In this document: one piece after another, positions 1-6,878 of the stretch | Numbering within the stretch: position 1 is the first letter of the stretch | How the letters are laid out: every line of letters begins with the position of its first letter | Origin: Acidobacteriaceae bacterium | GTDB taxonomy: Bacteria; Acidobacteriota; Terriglobia; Terriglobales; Acidobacteriaceae | NCBI GenBank assembly: GCA_025361625.1 | Contig: JANYKL010000067.1 | Span: 1 to 46,322, forward strand | Length of the DNA stretch: 46,322 bases | Direction of reading: 5' to 3' | Program-made: the position numbers and the translations under genes | The notes under the pieces: model-generated | Database searches by the model: none | Seen by the model: only the letters and a program-made list of their open reading frames with translations | What the model was told of the DNA's origin: nothing

Positions 1-767
1 ACAACCTCGTCGAAGCACTCTGATTCGCGACCTGCAAACGCGATCTGCACTCCGGCAACAGTTCGCGTCACCGCCTCGATCTTAGTTCCTAAGCGGATTC
101 GCTCCTTGTACGGATTGGTCAGAGGCTCGACATAGACACGGCTGCCGCCCTTCAACACATACCACTTCGCTTGCGTGGTGATTCCGAGAAGACCGTGATT
201 ATCCAGAAAGCGAAACAGCGTAAAAGCTGGAAACTCGTCGATCTCGTCGAGGGATGCAGACCACACCGACGCGGCCATCGGGTTCAGGTAATAGCGGGCG
301 AAGTCCCCGTCAAATGCATGGGCACTCACATATTCTCGCAACGTGATCTCGGCATTCGCCGCATCTTGAAGCAGCAATCTCGCTTCACGGTTGAAGCGCA
401 GAATCTCGGCGAATAACCGGTACTGACGCAGACGGAGCAAGTTGCTGCCAAAGAATCCCCCCAGGCCCCGAGTGCTGTACTCGAAGCCCGTATCGCGGCA
501 CGAAACTCCAAACGACATGTCACTCGGCTGCCGCTCGACGCCAAGTTTCCGAAACAGCTTTATTAAGTTCGGATACGTGCGGTCGTTGTGCACAATAAAT
601 CCAGTGTCAATCGGAAGAAGGCCGCGGCTGGTTTCGATGTCGTGAGTATGGGTGTGGCCGCCTAAGCGGGATTCTTTCTCAAAAAGCCACACTTCGTGCT
701 TACGGCTAAGCAGATAGGCAGCGGCCATTCCTGAGATGCCTGCGCCGATTACCGCGATCCGGCTCAT
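1..767 (-). CDS. FAD-dependent amine-oxidase-like oxidoreductase (3' end cut by window)
   Basis: About 255 N-terminal codons are visible; the rest lies beyond the left edge. The protein starts MSRIAVIGAGISGMAAAYLL, a dinucleotide-binding GxGxxG loop, followed by FEKESRLGGHTHT, the acidic beta-2 end and the GG motif of flavin amine oxidases/phytoene-desaturase-like proteins. Its ATG (767-765) overlaps the TGA of the upstream desaturase in an ATGA junction, so the two are translationally coupled. In other bacteria such FAD proteins occur beside DUF1365 and cyclopropane-fatty-acid synthase genes in photooxidative-stress lipid clusters; those partners would lie left of the window. I infer a role in modifying unsaturated acyl chains. 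Substrate unknown. Confidence 0.85.
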   Translation of the reverse strand, partial: MSRIAVIGAGISGMAAAYLLSRKHEVWLFEKESRLGGHTHTHDIETSRGLLPIDTGFIVHNDRTYPNLIKLFRKLGVERQPSDMSFGVSCRDTGFEYSTRGLGGFFGSNLLRLRQYRLFAEILRFNREARLLLQDAANAEITLREYVSAHAFDGDFARYYLNPMAASVWSASLDEIDEFPAFTLFRFLDNHGLLGITTQAKWYVLKGGSRVYVEPLTNPYKERIRLGTKIEAVTRTVAGVQIAFAGRESECFDEV

Positions 768-1588
768 GCTGCGATCCTCTCCGCGGTTTCCACATTTCGA
801 GGAGCGCGAAGATCGCGCGCAATGCCCAGCCAACTCATGATTTTGAGCAGGTAATAGGTCACATCGACTTCCCACCAGCGAAGTCCCTGGCGGCAGGAAT
901 ACATGAACTGGTGATGATTGTTGTGCCAGCCTTCGCCAAGTGTGATGACCGCCAGCACAAAGTTATTGCGACTATCGTCAGGCGTGGCAAAGCGGCGGGA
1001 GCCCCATAGGTGGGCTAAAGAATTGATGGTGAAAGTTCCGTGAAATAACAAAACGGTCGAAACCAGAAATCCCCATACGAAGGCGTCACAACCGCCCCAC
1101 AATAGAATCACACCACCAAGAAGGGCCGGCGGCACGCAGTAGTGTCTATCAAGCCAGCGAAGTTCGGGATATTTTCCGAAATCTTGAATAAGCCGCGGAT
1201 CGTAATCGTCGTATTCGTTAGAAAGCACCCACCCGACATGGGCCCACCAAAATCCCCGCAATCCCGGAGAGTGAATGTCGCCATCATGATCTGCCTTGCG
1301 ATGGTGGACGCGATGATGCGCCGCCCACCACAGAACGCCTTTCTGTCCCGAAGTCTCGGCCACGAACGCGATCAGAAATTGCCAGACGCGCCCTAATTTA
1401 TAAGCGCGATGACTGAAGTAGCGGTGATAACCGGCTGTGATAGCAAACATTCGAACGGCATACAAGGCTGCCATGAGTCCTACCAGCGACCAACGGAAAG
1501 GTAGTAGAAAGATGGCAAGCGCCGCCACATGCAGGAGCACGAACGGGATGACTGTTCCCAAGCGGTAAGTGCGGAGACTTTTAATCAA
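764..1588 (-). CDS. Membrane acyl-lipid/acyl-CoA fatty acid desaturase
   Basis: A 274-residue integral membrane di-iron desaturase of the delta-9/SCD type. The three histidine boxes are all present: HRYFSH in GYHRYFSHR (about residue 55), HHRVHH (about 91) and EGWHNNHHQF (about 219). Hydrophobic segments lie at about 14-50 and 155-195. The start is a TTG at 1588 with a GAGAGG stretch about 12 nt upstream; no ATG lies upstream in frame. It is the first gene of a leftward operon, coupled by ATGA to the FAD protein, and its promoter shares an operator with the divergent B12-type regulator. Expected reaction: O2-dependent insertion of a cis double bond into membrane acyl chains. The family is clear; the double-bond position is inferred. 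Confidence 0.9.
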   Translation of the reverse strand: MIKSLRTYRLGTVIPFVLLHVAALAIFLLPFRWSLVGLMAALYAVRMFAITAGYHRYFSHRAYKLGRVWQFLIAFVAETSGQKGVLWWAAHHRVHHRKADHDGDIHSPGLRGFWWAHVGWVLSNEYDDYDPRLIQDFGKYPELRWLDRHYCVPPALLGGVILLWGGCDAFVWGFLVSTVLLFHGTFTINSLAHLWGSRRFATPDDSRNNFVLAVITLGEGWHNNHHQFMYSCRQGLRWWEVDVTYYLLKIMSWLGIARDLRAPRNVETAERIAA

Positions 1589-1619
1589 GGAACGGTTTCG
1601 CCTCTCGGATTCTTCTAGA

Positions 1620-1641
1620 GGTACGCACGCAGTTGCGTACC
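1620..1641. repeat. Perfect 8-bp inverted repeat in the desaturase leader
   Basis: GGTACGCA (1620-1627) and TGCGTACC (1634-1641) are exact reverse complements around a 6-base spacer. The site lies downstream of the predicted leftward -10 (1663-1658), inside the untranslated leader and about 30 nt before the desaturase start. It could fold as an RNA hairpin or act as a second protein site; the sequence cannot decide. Confidence 0.6.
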
Positions 1642-1657
1642 GGATTGAACTTCCTTA

Positions 1658-1686
1658 GTTGTACCGTCAAAATTCGACTCTGTCAA
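1658..1686 (-). promoter_or_regulatory. Predicted sigma-70 promoter of the desaturase/FAD operon
   Basis: On the minus strand a consensus TTGACA (1686-1681) is followed after exactly 17 bases by TACAAC (1663-1658). The -35 hexamer is the outer half-site of the dyad operator at 1681-1713, so a bound regulator would occlude it. Confidence 0.55.
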
Positions 1687-1714
1687 GCATTTGTCCATGA
1701 CAAATCATTGACAA
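1680..1714. promoter_or_regulatory. Symmetrical operator between the divergent operons
   Basis: Arms 1681-1695 and 1699-1713 are reverse complements at 13 of 15 positions around a CAT centre. Within each arm half-sites recur every 11 bp: CTGTCA (1680) and TTGTCC (1691), then TGACAA (1698) and TGACAA (1709). Eleven-bp spacing of half-sites is the arrangement known for CarH-type B12 photoreceptors, one of which is encoded next door. The outer half-sites coincide with both -35 boxes. Binding by the adjacent regulator is inferred. Confidence 0.65.
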
Positions 1715-1736
1715 GAATTAAAGCGAAATGTAGGCT
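1708..1736 (+). promoter_or_regulatory. Predicted promoter of the B12-type regulator operon
   Basis: TTGACA (1708-1713) and TAGGCT (1731-1736) are separated by 17 bases. The expected transcription start falls at about 1743, one base before the ATG at 1744, suggesting a leaderless or nearly leaderless message. The -35 lies in the right arm of the operator, predicting autorepression. Confidence 0.55.
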
Positions 1737-1743
1737 GAGATTC

Positions 1744-2658
1744 ATGGCTTCAACCTATCCGATCAGCGCTGTGTCCAAGTTGACTGGCATTCCGCTCGAC
1801 ACCTTGCGTGCATGGGAGCGCCGCTACCAGGCGGTGACACCGAAGCGATCGGCTCGGGGCCGGCTCTACACTGAGATTCAAGTCCAGCGACTGCTGTTGT
1901 TGCGGCAGGCGGTTGAAAGCGGCCATGGCATCGGACAAGTGGCCAGGGTGCGAGACAAGGGGTTGCGAGAACTGCTCGACAACGGGACTACGCTCATCCA
2001 GAGTGAGGCGGCCCGAAACCAAGTTTCAGAGGATTTCCTTGCGCCAGTGCTGCGTGCGATCGAATTCTTCGACTACGCGCAAGCCGATCGGGCACTCAAC
2101 CAGGCGACAACGGCGGTTGGTAGTCCAAGAAGCCTGGTGCATCATGTCGCCCTTCCGTTGATGCGTACCATCGGTGAGCGTTGGCATCAAGGGAAATGCA
2201 GTATCGCGCAGGAACACATGCTCACCTCTCTTTTGAGCGCTCTCCTGACGTCTTTCATCAGGACCTATACACCGTCGAATCCTCGCGCGCGGGTAATGTT
2301 CGCGACTCCTGTAGATGAACGACATGGCTTTCCCAATCTAGCGGCGGCGATGCTGACGGCGGCAGGTGGTCTTGGTGTCATACATCTTGGGACTGAGTTG
2401 CCAAGTGCGGATATTGTGCTGGCGGCGCGCAAGAGCGGGGCAAGCGCACTGCTCTTAAGCATAAGCAAGACGCCGGAAAAAACTTTTGGCGACGATCTCC
2501 TCTACATCGCCCGTAAGGCACCCAAATCGACCGCCTTGTGGCTCGGTGGAGCACCTGAAGTTCTTCTCGACCGCATCGCTTACGGGCTTCGATGGCGTGT
2601 GTTGCACGATTTCGCAGCCTTGGAGCGAGAATTGACAGGAGTTGGTGCACGGTTTTGA
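1744..2658 (+). CDS. MerR-family regulator with B12-binding photoreceptor domain (CarH/LitR type)
   Basis: A 304-residue protein. Residues 5-70 form a MerR winged helix (PISAVSKLTGIPLDTLRAWE); residues about 95-172 match the helical B12-capping domain, and 180-300 the Rossmann B12 domain. The signature W-x9-EH is intact (W147, E157, H158). H148 occupies the place of the light-state second cobalt ligand of CarH, and H194 in DERHGF that of the lower axial ligand. The usual Gly three residues after that His is Pro197. In this family adenosylcobalamin-bound tetramers repress in the dark and light dissolves them. The ATG at 1744 is preferred over an upstream TTG at 1633 because it starts exactly at the conserved domain and just after the promoter. 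Light sensing is inferred from motifs only. Confidence 0.88.
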   Translation: MASTYPISAVSKLTGIPLDTLRAWERRYQAVTPKRSARGRLYTEIQVQRLLLLRQAVESGHGIGQVARVRDKGLRELLDNGTTLIQSEAARNQVSEDFLAPVLRAIEFFDYAQADRALNQATTAVGSPRSLVHHVALPLMRTIGERWHQGKCSIAQEHMLTSLLSALLTSFIRTYTPSNPRARVMFATPVDERHGFPNLAAAMLTAAGGLGVIHLGTELPSADIVLAARKSGASALLLSISKTPEKTFGDDLLYIARKAPKSTALWLGGAPEVLLDRIAYGLRWRVLHDFAALERELTGVGARF

Positions 2659-3154
2659 ATTTGTGAAAAAGGAATTCATCCATCGACGATTGGTGCAACC
2701 CGTGCTCGAATTACTGACGCAAGGTGTGACGCCCGAGAAGATTGCGCTTAGTCTGGCGGTGGGAATCGTAGTTGGAGTATTTCCCGTACTGGGCGCGACC
2801 ACTCTACTTTGCGCGGCTGCGGCATTAGTCTTCCGGCTGAATTTGCCCGCGATCCAACTGGTGAACTACATCGTGTATCCGCTCCAGCTCTTGCTCTTTG
2901 TTCCGTTCATCCGAGCTGGCGAATTTCTTTTTCGGGCGCAGCCATTGCAGCGTTCTCTCGGGCAAATTCTGGCCATGGTGCGGGCCAGTCCGGTGCAGGC
3001 CATCGCTTCCTTGTGGGTGACATCCGTCCATGCAATATCGGCTTGGCTGCTTGTGGGGCCTATCATGATCTTCGTTTTGTATTTGCCACTGGCTTATTTC
3101 GTTCGCAAAGCGGCGTTTTTAGCGCAAAGGCGACGACGAGTCGAGAATGTGTAA
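2645..3154 (+). CDS. DUF2062 membrane protein
   Basis: About 169 residues, with DUF2062 features: an amphipathic N terminus (PVLELLTQGVTPEKIALSLA), then hydrophobic segments around residues 38-65 (GVFPVLGATTLLC), 75-100 and 125-150. The start is uncertain: TTG 2642, GTG 2645 or GTG 2663 are in frame, with AGGAG at 2637-2641 close to the first two. It overlaps the regulator's 3' end by about 14 bases, so the two are probably co-transcribed and coupled. Function of the family is not established; small membrane proteins of this type often accompany lipid or cell-envelope genes. The family assignment is moderately sure. Confidence 0.75.
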   Translation: MHGFEFVKKEFIHRRLVQPVLELLTQGVTPEKIALSLAVGIVVGVFPVLGATTLLCAAAALVFRLNLPAIQLVNYIVYPLQLLLFVPFIRAGEFLFRAQPLQRSLGQILAMVRASPVQAIASLWVTSVHAISAWLLVGPIMIFVLYLPLAYFVRKAAFLAQRRRRVENV

Positions 3155-3214
3155 ACCATACTTAGCAACTTATCCGGTGCGCAGGCGCGGAATATTTCAT
3201 TATGAGGTGATGTT

Positions 3215-3613
3215 ATGTTCGTGAAACTTTATTTCATTGCGCTGCCAATTTTCTTCGCGCTCGACATGGTCTGGCTCGGGGTTGCAGCCAAGAATTTCTA
3301 TATTAAACAAATCGGTTTCCTGATGAAGACGAACGTCAATTGGGTGGCCGCGATCTTGTTCTACCTGCTTTTCGTCGTGGGGTTGGTCGTGTTCGTGATT
3401 GCTCCGTCGGTGGAAAAAGACTCATGGGTACGAGCGCTTTCGCTGGGAGCGCTGTTCGGTTTCATCAGCTATGCGACATACGATCTCACGAACCTGGCAA
3501 CGGTTAAGGATTGGCCGCTCGCTCTGACAATCGTCGACTTAATTTGGGGAACGGTACTCGGTTCTACCGTGTCGGCAGCGACTTGCCTCATCGCGAACAA
3601 AATCAAGTTATGA
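3215..3613 (+). CDS. DUF2177 family membrane protein
   Basis: A 132-residue protein with four predicted membrane helices and the family motifs DMVWLG (about residue 17), YATYDLTNLATVKDWP (about 87-102) and DLIWGT (about 108). A good ribosome-binding site, GAGGTGAT, precedes the ATG. Its stop overlaps the next ATG (ATGA), coupling it to the DUF1295 gene. The biochemical role is unknown. From established genomic associations, DUF2177, DUF1295 and FAD/desaturase genes recur together in LitR- or ECF-ChrR-controlled light and singlet-oxygen regulons, which fits this position behind a B12-type regulator. Confidence 0.85.
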   Translation: MFVKLYFIALPIFFALDMVWLGVAAKNFYIKQIGFLMKTNVNWVAAILFYLLFVVGLVVFVIAPSVEKDSWVRALSLGALFGFISYATYDLTNLATVKDWPLALTIVDLIWGTVLGSTVSAATCLIANKIKL

Positions 3614-4377
3614 ACTATTATCCAACGTTAGCACTCATGCTCTGGTTGTATATGAGCACCTGGTTCGTCATCTCGCTTGCCAGAAAACGAAATGACGTGG
3701 CCGATGTAGCTTGGGGGTTAGGGTTCGTTTTGTTAGCGTGGGCATCTTTCTTTCTTTCGGAGGTGCGCGGGACGCGCGGCTTACTGGTAAACATTCTGGT
3801 GACCGCCTGGGGCGTACGCCTTGCATGGCACATCTACACCCGAAATCGAGGCAAAGCTGAGGACTACCGCTATTTAGCCTGGCGGCATGAGTGGGGCAAG
3901 TGGTTTTATACGCGCTCTTACCTGCAAGTTTATCTTCTTCAGGGTTTGCTCCTCTTGATCATCTCCCTGCCCGTCGTGATGATCAACCGAAGCGCGCATG
4001 GGGCACTCGGCTTTGTCGATGGAATTGGCGTCTGTGTTTGGGTGCTTGGGTTCGCTTTCGAAACGGTCGCCGACGCAGAGCTCGCAAGGTTTGCCAGAGA
4101 TCCTCGCAACCGTGGCAAGATCATGCAGAGCGGCCTATGGAGATATACCCGGCATCCCAACTATTTCGGAGAGATTGTGCAGTGGTGGGGAATTTGGGTT
4201 CTATCGCTTGTTGTAAAAGGCGGCTGCCTTGCGATAATCGGACCCATCACTATCACTTTTTTGATCCTGAAGGTTTCAGGAGTTCCAATATTAGAAAAGA
4301 AGATGGCTGAAAACCCCGCTTTCGCGGACTACAAGTGGAAAACGAGCGTACTGCTCCCATGGTTTCCGAGAGCGTAG
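3610..4377 (+). CDS. DUF1295 family membrane protein (steroid 5-alpha-reductase-like fold)
   Basis: A 255-residue polytopic membrane protein. The C-terminal signature LWRYTRHPNYFGEIVQWWG (about residues 178-196) is that of DUF1295/ICMT-like proteins, where the R-HPNY region belongs to a nucleotide or SAM-binding pocket; an RNRGKAEDYRY motif lies at about 80. DUF1295 proteins are related to NADPH-dependent 5-alpha-reductases, so a reductive step on a lipid or isoprenoid is plausible but unproven. The ATG at 3610 overlaps the preceding TGA by the ATGA arrangement. It is the last gene of the rightward arm; an accessory, gene-poor region follows. Confidence 0.88.
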   Translation: MNYYPTLALMLWLYMSTWFVISLARKRNDVADVAWGLGFVLLAWASFFLSEVRGTRGLLVNILVTAWGVRLAWHIYTRNRGKAEDYRYLAWRHEWGKWFYTRSYLQVYLLQGLLLLIISLPVVMINRSAHGALGFVDGIGVCVWVLGFAFETVADAELARFARDPRNRGKIMQSGLWRYTRHPNYFGEIVQWWGIWVLSLVVKGGCLAIIGPITITFLILKVSGVPILEKKMAENPAFADYKWKTSVLLPWFPRA

Positions 4378-4812
4378 TCCGATTGAAGCCCTGGCACAGC
4401 CCGCTGACAACCTGATGATCGCGTATTCTGGGCAAAGCCACCCACATGATTTAGCTGATTTGGCTGGGCACGCAGCAAGTCAGACGACGGACAGAGTTCC
4501 ACAACCCATAATGCAGACGCCGGGCACGGGCCGCTCAGAGTCCCGAGCGAATCCGACGCCAAAACTAGAACGAATCAGCCAGACTGATTAGCGCCACTTG
4601 AGCGGGAACTGGTAAAGGCAGATGAACTATTAGTCGATGAAAGCAATAGCCATAAAGAAAGGTCGAGTGTATCGCCTGGTAAGGGGCCGTTTTCAGCCCC
4701 GTCCTATCCCGAGATCATCCCCACCGGCCTACTACACCCAAATGACAGAGATGGCGCGACGACTCCAACTGAGTATTTATAAGAACGAATTAGGTAAGAA
4801 GGCCGAGCCCAT
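4378..4812. other. Gene-poor stretch after the lipid operon
   Basis: No convincing gene is seen in these 435 bases. An open frame from 4637 has mixed, low-complexity composition and no recognisable domain. A small hairpin, GGGGC...GCCCC at 4683-4700, is the only local structure noticed; it has no following T-run. Confidence 0.5.
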
Positions 4813-4929
4813 ATGCGTCAGGAGGTCTTGTTCACTGGCTTCGGCGGGGCACTCGCAGCACTGGCAGCTTTCTTCTTCGCCATTGTTCAAGCGCATTTCG
4901 CGACGAGGTTAGCTCTTCGACTCGCCTAG
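4813..4929 (+). CDS. Possible 38-residue single-pass membrane peptide
   Basis: The frame from ATG 4813 encodes MRQEVLFTGFGGALAALAAF and continues hydrophobic, then basic (HFATRLALRLA), ending at TAG 4927-4929. This is one plausible membrane helix with a positive C-terminal tail. An AAGAAGG stretch about 9 nt upstream could serve as a ribosome-binding site. It overlaps the end of the convergent small gene by 21 bases. I have no homologue in mind; it could be chance. Confidence 0.25.
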   Translation: MRQEVLFTGFGGALAALAAFFFAIVQAHFATRLALRLA

Positions 4930-5124
4930 TCGAAGCACTGGGGATTCTGTTCGGCAGCAGACCCCATACCGTTGCCAAAGCTGAAACCAAGGGCTATGCG
5001 CGAGCATTTCGTCGTGCCTTCGATTCGCAGCCGAGAGGTCGCTTGCACTGAGTGGCCTTATGTCCGGCGCTCCGAACATCTCCTCTATCTGCTCAATGTC
5101 GTCGATGATGCGTTCAACGTTCAT
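4909..5124 (-). CDS. Small conserved-looking hypothetical protein
   Basis: Seventy-one residues from the ATG at 5124: MNVERIIDDIEQIEEMFGAP, followed by DIRPLSASDLSAANRRHDEM and LAHSPWFQLWQRYGVCC. The composition is that of a real soluble protein: an acidic amphipathic N-terminal helix, a polar centre and an aromatic W-F-x-L-W-x-x-YGVCC end. It resembles short uncharacterised acidobacterial proteins I recall, but I cannot name a family. An in-frame TTG at 5175 would add 17 residues; the ATG is preferred. The CC pair near the C terminus is the only candidate metal or redox site. Function unknown. Confidence 0.55.
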   Translation of the reverse strand: MNVERIIDDIEQIEEMFGAPDIRPLSASDLSAANRRHDEMLAHSPWFQLWQRYGVCCRTESPVLRLGESKS

Positions 5125-5270
5125 GCGTTCACAATATCCAACATAAGCGGGGAAATGGTCAACCTGTGGTGGCAACTAGCCTGAAGTCCCTCCCTTTGTG
5201 TGTAGTCTTCGATAAACTCAATGCCCATGAGGCGGTATAGGGTCAAAGCCCGATAGACATGGGAGTGCTG

Positions 5271-5287
5271 ACGTTAGATTCTAACGT
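5271..5287. repeat. 17-bp palindrome
   Basis: ACGTTAGA and TCTAACGT flank a single T, giving perfect 8-bp arms. A second, weaker pair, CCCATG (5223) and CATGGG (5258), lies just upstream. The site sits about 110 bp before the small frame at 5399 and could be an operator; there is no direct evidence for what binds. Confidence 0.45.
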
Positions 5288-5398
5288 TGTGCCCTCCCTT
5301 CGTCGCCTTCATGACCGAATCCGTGTATTGTCCCTGAAAGTCACTCGCACTCCTGACGCTGAAGTGGAAGGTGTCTGTCCTGCGTAGGAGGTCCCAAT

Positions 5399-5599
5399 AT
5401 GGCTACTTTTTCAATATCTCCAATGTCCCCGAAGGGTTCACACACAGAACATGGGGCAGAATGTGAGTTTCTTCGCCACAAAACTCAAGCGCAATTGCTT
5501 TTAATAGGAAAAGTCCTAAAGAGCAGTGAGACCATTATGCGTGAATCGACTACTTTTCTGAGAGAGTTGCGATCTCGTGACCCGACGAACCTCGTCTAA
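5399..5599 (+). CDS. Possible small protein with a strong ribosome-binding site
   Basis: Sixty-six residues, beginning MATFSISPMSPKGSHTEHGA. The main support is AGGAGG seven to eight bases before the ATG, the best Shine-Dalgarno match in this region, and the palindrome further upstream. The middle (LLLIGKVLKSSETIMRESTT) could form a short amphipathic helix. No family is recognised and no neighbour gives context, as the next feature is an IS remnant on the other strand. It may be a real small gene or a remnant. Confidence 0.35.
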   Translation: MATFSISPMSPKGSHTEHGAECEFLRHKTQAQLLLIGKVLKSSETIMRESTTFLRELRSRDPTNLV

Positions 5600-5715
5600 C
5601 TCTGATCAACTTCTTCCAAGCTTTGTTTTGCACTGCCTTCCCCGAACAATGCTCGGGGCGAATCGCTGACGCGGCGCCCACAACAATCTTTCGGTGACGA
5701 GTTTCACATCCAACA

Positions 5716-6201
5716 TTATAAAAAAGCAGCTTCAGCAAAGTGGGTTCTAACCCGCAGAACCGCGGATTGCGAGCTTCCAGTGTCGAAGCGTGCCGTTCCC
5801 ACACTCGGCCCCGCCCAGACCTTGGTCATGTCCGATTGCCAGATGAGATTGGGACACGGAGCTTCCACCTTGCCCCAGTCCTTTCTGCGGGAAATCTGAA
5901 AGCGATGCTGACGCACCAACAAGCCGCGTTCCCGCATCACGCGCAGCGCCCGCTTGCCGTTCACCATCCGTCCGCGATGCCGCTTCAACCACCAGACCAC
6001 GCGACGATAGCCATAGGCCGGCTTCTCACCGCAGGCCAGAATAATTTCCTGATCGCGCGAACGATCCGCACGATCCCGGCGCGGCTGTCGCTGATAGTAG
6101 AGACTGGACCGGCTGATTTCCAGCGTCTCGGCCACCAGCTTGGTTTCTTTTCCCTGGGCCACTAATTCCCGTGCCGACGAATGAGCTGGCCCGCAGCTCA
6201 C
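5716..6201 (-). pseudogene. IS3-family orfB (DDE transposase), truncated
   Basis: From GTG 6201 the frame carries the orfB N-terminal HTH (AETLEISRSSLYYQRQ), the HTH_21 segment (PAYGYRRVVWWLKR; NGKRALRVMRERGLL) and the start of the rve core, NLIWQSDMTKVWAGPSVG, with the first catalytic Asp at residue 124. After residue 135 the sequence no longer resembles a transposase and ends at 5716. The second Asp and the Glu are missing, so it is inactive. Confidence 0.8.
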
Positions 6202-6556
6202 TCGCCCAGCACGTTTTTTAGTATTTCGATTTGCAAATGCGAACGGCCCAGCGCCCGCTCCAGTTGCTTGATCCGCTTCTCCTGCTCGGCGTCAGGCCGC
6301 GCCGCTGCGCTTCTCCCCCAAGCGCAGCCTTGGCTCCCAATTCCACTTCGTCCTTCCAACGATAATAGAGATTGGGAGCGATCTCGTACTTGCGGCAGGT
6401 CTCAGCCACGTTGCCGCTCTTCAGAGCTTCCAACACAATCTGCCACTTCTCTTCCGGGGTTCTTTGCACTCTCGGCTTTCTCGACATTCTCGCCTCCTGG
6501 CGGAGGCCCTAAGCCTTACTAACTTCCGTGTCCAGTTCTACCGGGGTGCACTACAG
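5797..6556 (-). mobile_element. IS3-family insertion sequence remnant
   Basis: Reading leftward, the element starts at 6556 with TGTAGTGCACCCC, an IS3-like terminus, then carries orfA (6487-6198) and the first 135 codons of orfB. Similarity to IS3 transposase stops at about 5797, inside the catalytic core after the first acidic residue, and no matching right-hand terminal repeat is seen. It is therefore a one-ended, dead fragment. Confidence 0.8.
6198..6487 (-). pseudogene. IS3-family orfA (HTH protein), single-base frameshift
   Basis: The reading begins MSRKPRVQRTPEEKWQIVLE with a Tnp_1-type helix-turn-helix (GNVAETCRKYEIAPNLYYRW). It is lost at a run of five G on the coding strand (6319-6315). 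Adding one G restores a typical end, with EKRIKQLERALGRSHLQIEI and a leucine-zipper-like pattern, stopping at 6200-6198 where orfB begins (GTGA overlap). A mid-gene shift is not the programmed orfA/orfB frameshift, so this is decay or a homopolymer sequencing error. Confidence 0.75.
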
Positions 6557-6660
6557 TGGGTTAGAGTGACGGCACATGTATATCGTCGCAAAGCGTCACA
6601 TCGAGCTTACTATTTTTGAACAGTCGTTCGTCAAACCAGCGTGCATGACAGGAGTCAACT

Positions 6661-6810
6661 ATGTCCATATCCAACGGCAACAAATCTAGATTTCATCGAG
6701 TTCGCAAACAGAACATGGCCCGGCGTGAGCGAAATCGGGTACTACTACTACACCATCTATCAGCCAATGGCGCTGCAAGAGTTGCCAAAGTGGCCAAGCG
6801 GAGCCATTAA
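6661..6810 (+). CDS. 49-residue highly basic small protein
   Basis: An ATG with AGGAG five bases upstream (6651-6655) opens a frame of 49 codons: MSISNGNKSRFHRVRKQNMA, RRERNRVLLLHHLSANGAAR, VAKVAKRSH. About two fifths of the residues are Lys, Arg or His. The pattern NKSRFHRxRKQxxARRxRxR recalls short uncharacterised acidobacterial proteins and RNA-binding peptides, but no function can be assigned. It lies just outside the IS3 terminus and upstream of the convergent Cys-rich repeat gene. Confidence 0.5.
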   Translation: MSISNGNKSRFHRVRKQNMARRERNRVLLLHHLSANGAARVAKVAKRSH

Positions 6811-6878
6811 TATCGTTGCTGAAGTATTTAACGTGCGGGGATTACGAAGATGGGTGTGCTGGTCGGTGCCTCACCTCT

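Noticed and set aside
4637-4912. 91-residue open frame
   Set aside because: Mixed composition (many Arg/Ser/Pro), no domain, weak start context; overlaps other candidate features.
5740-6563. GTGGGTT at both sides of the IS3 remnant as a target-site duplication
   Set aside because: The repeat (5740-5746 and 6557-6563) does not flank a matching second terminus, and IS3 elements make shorter duplications; likely chance.
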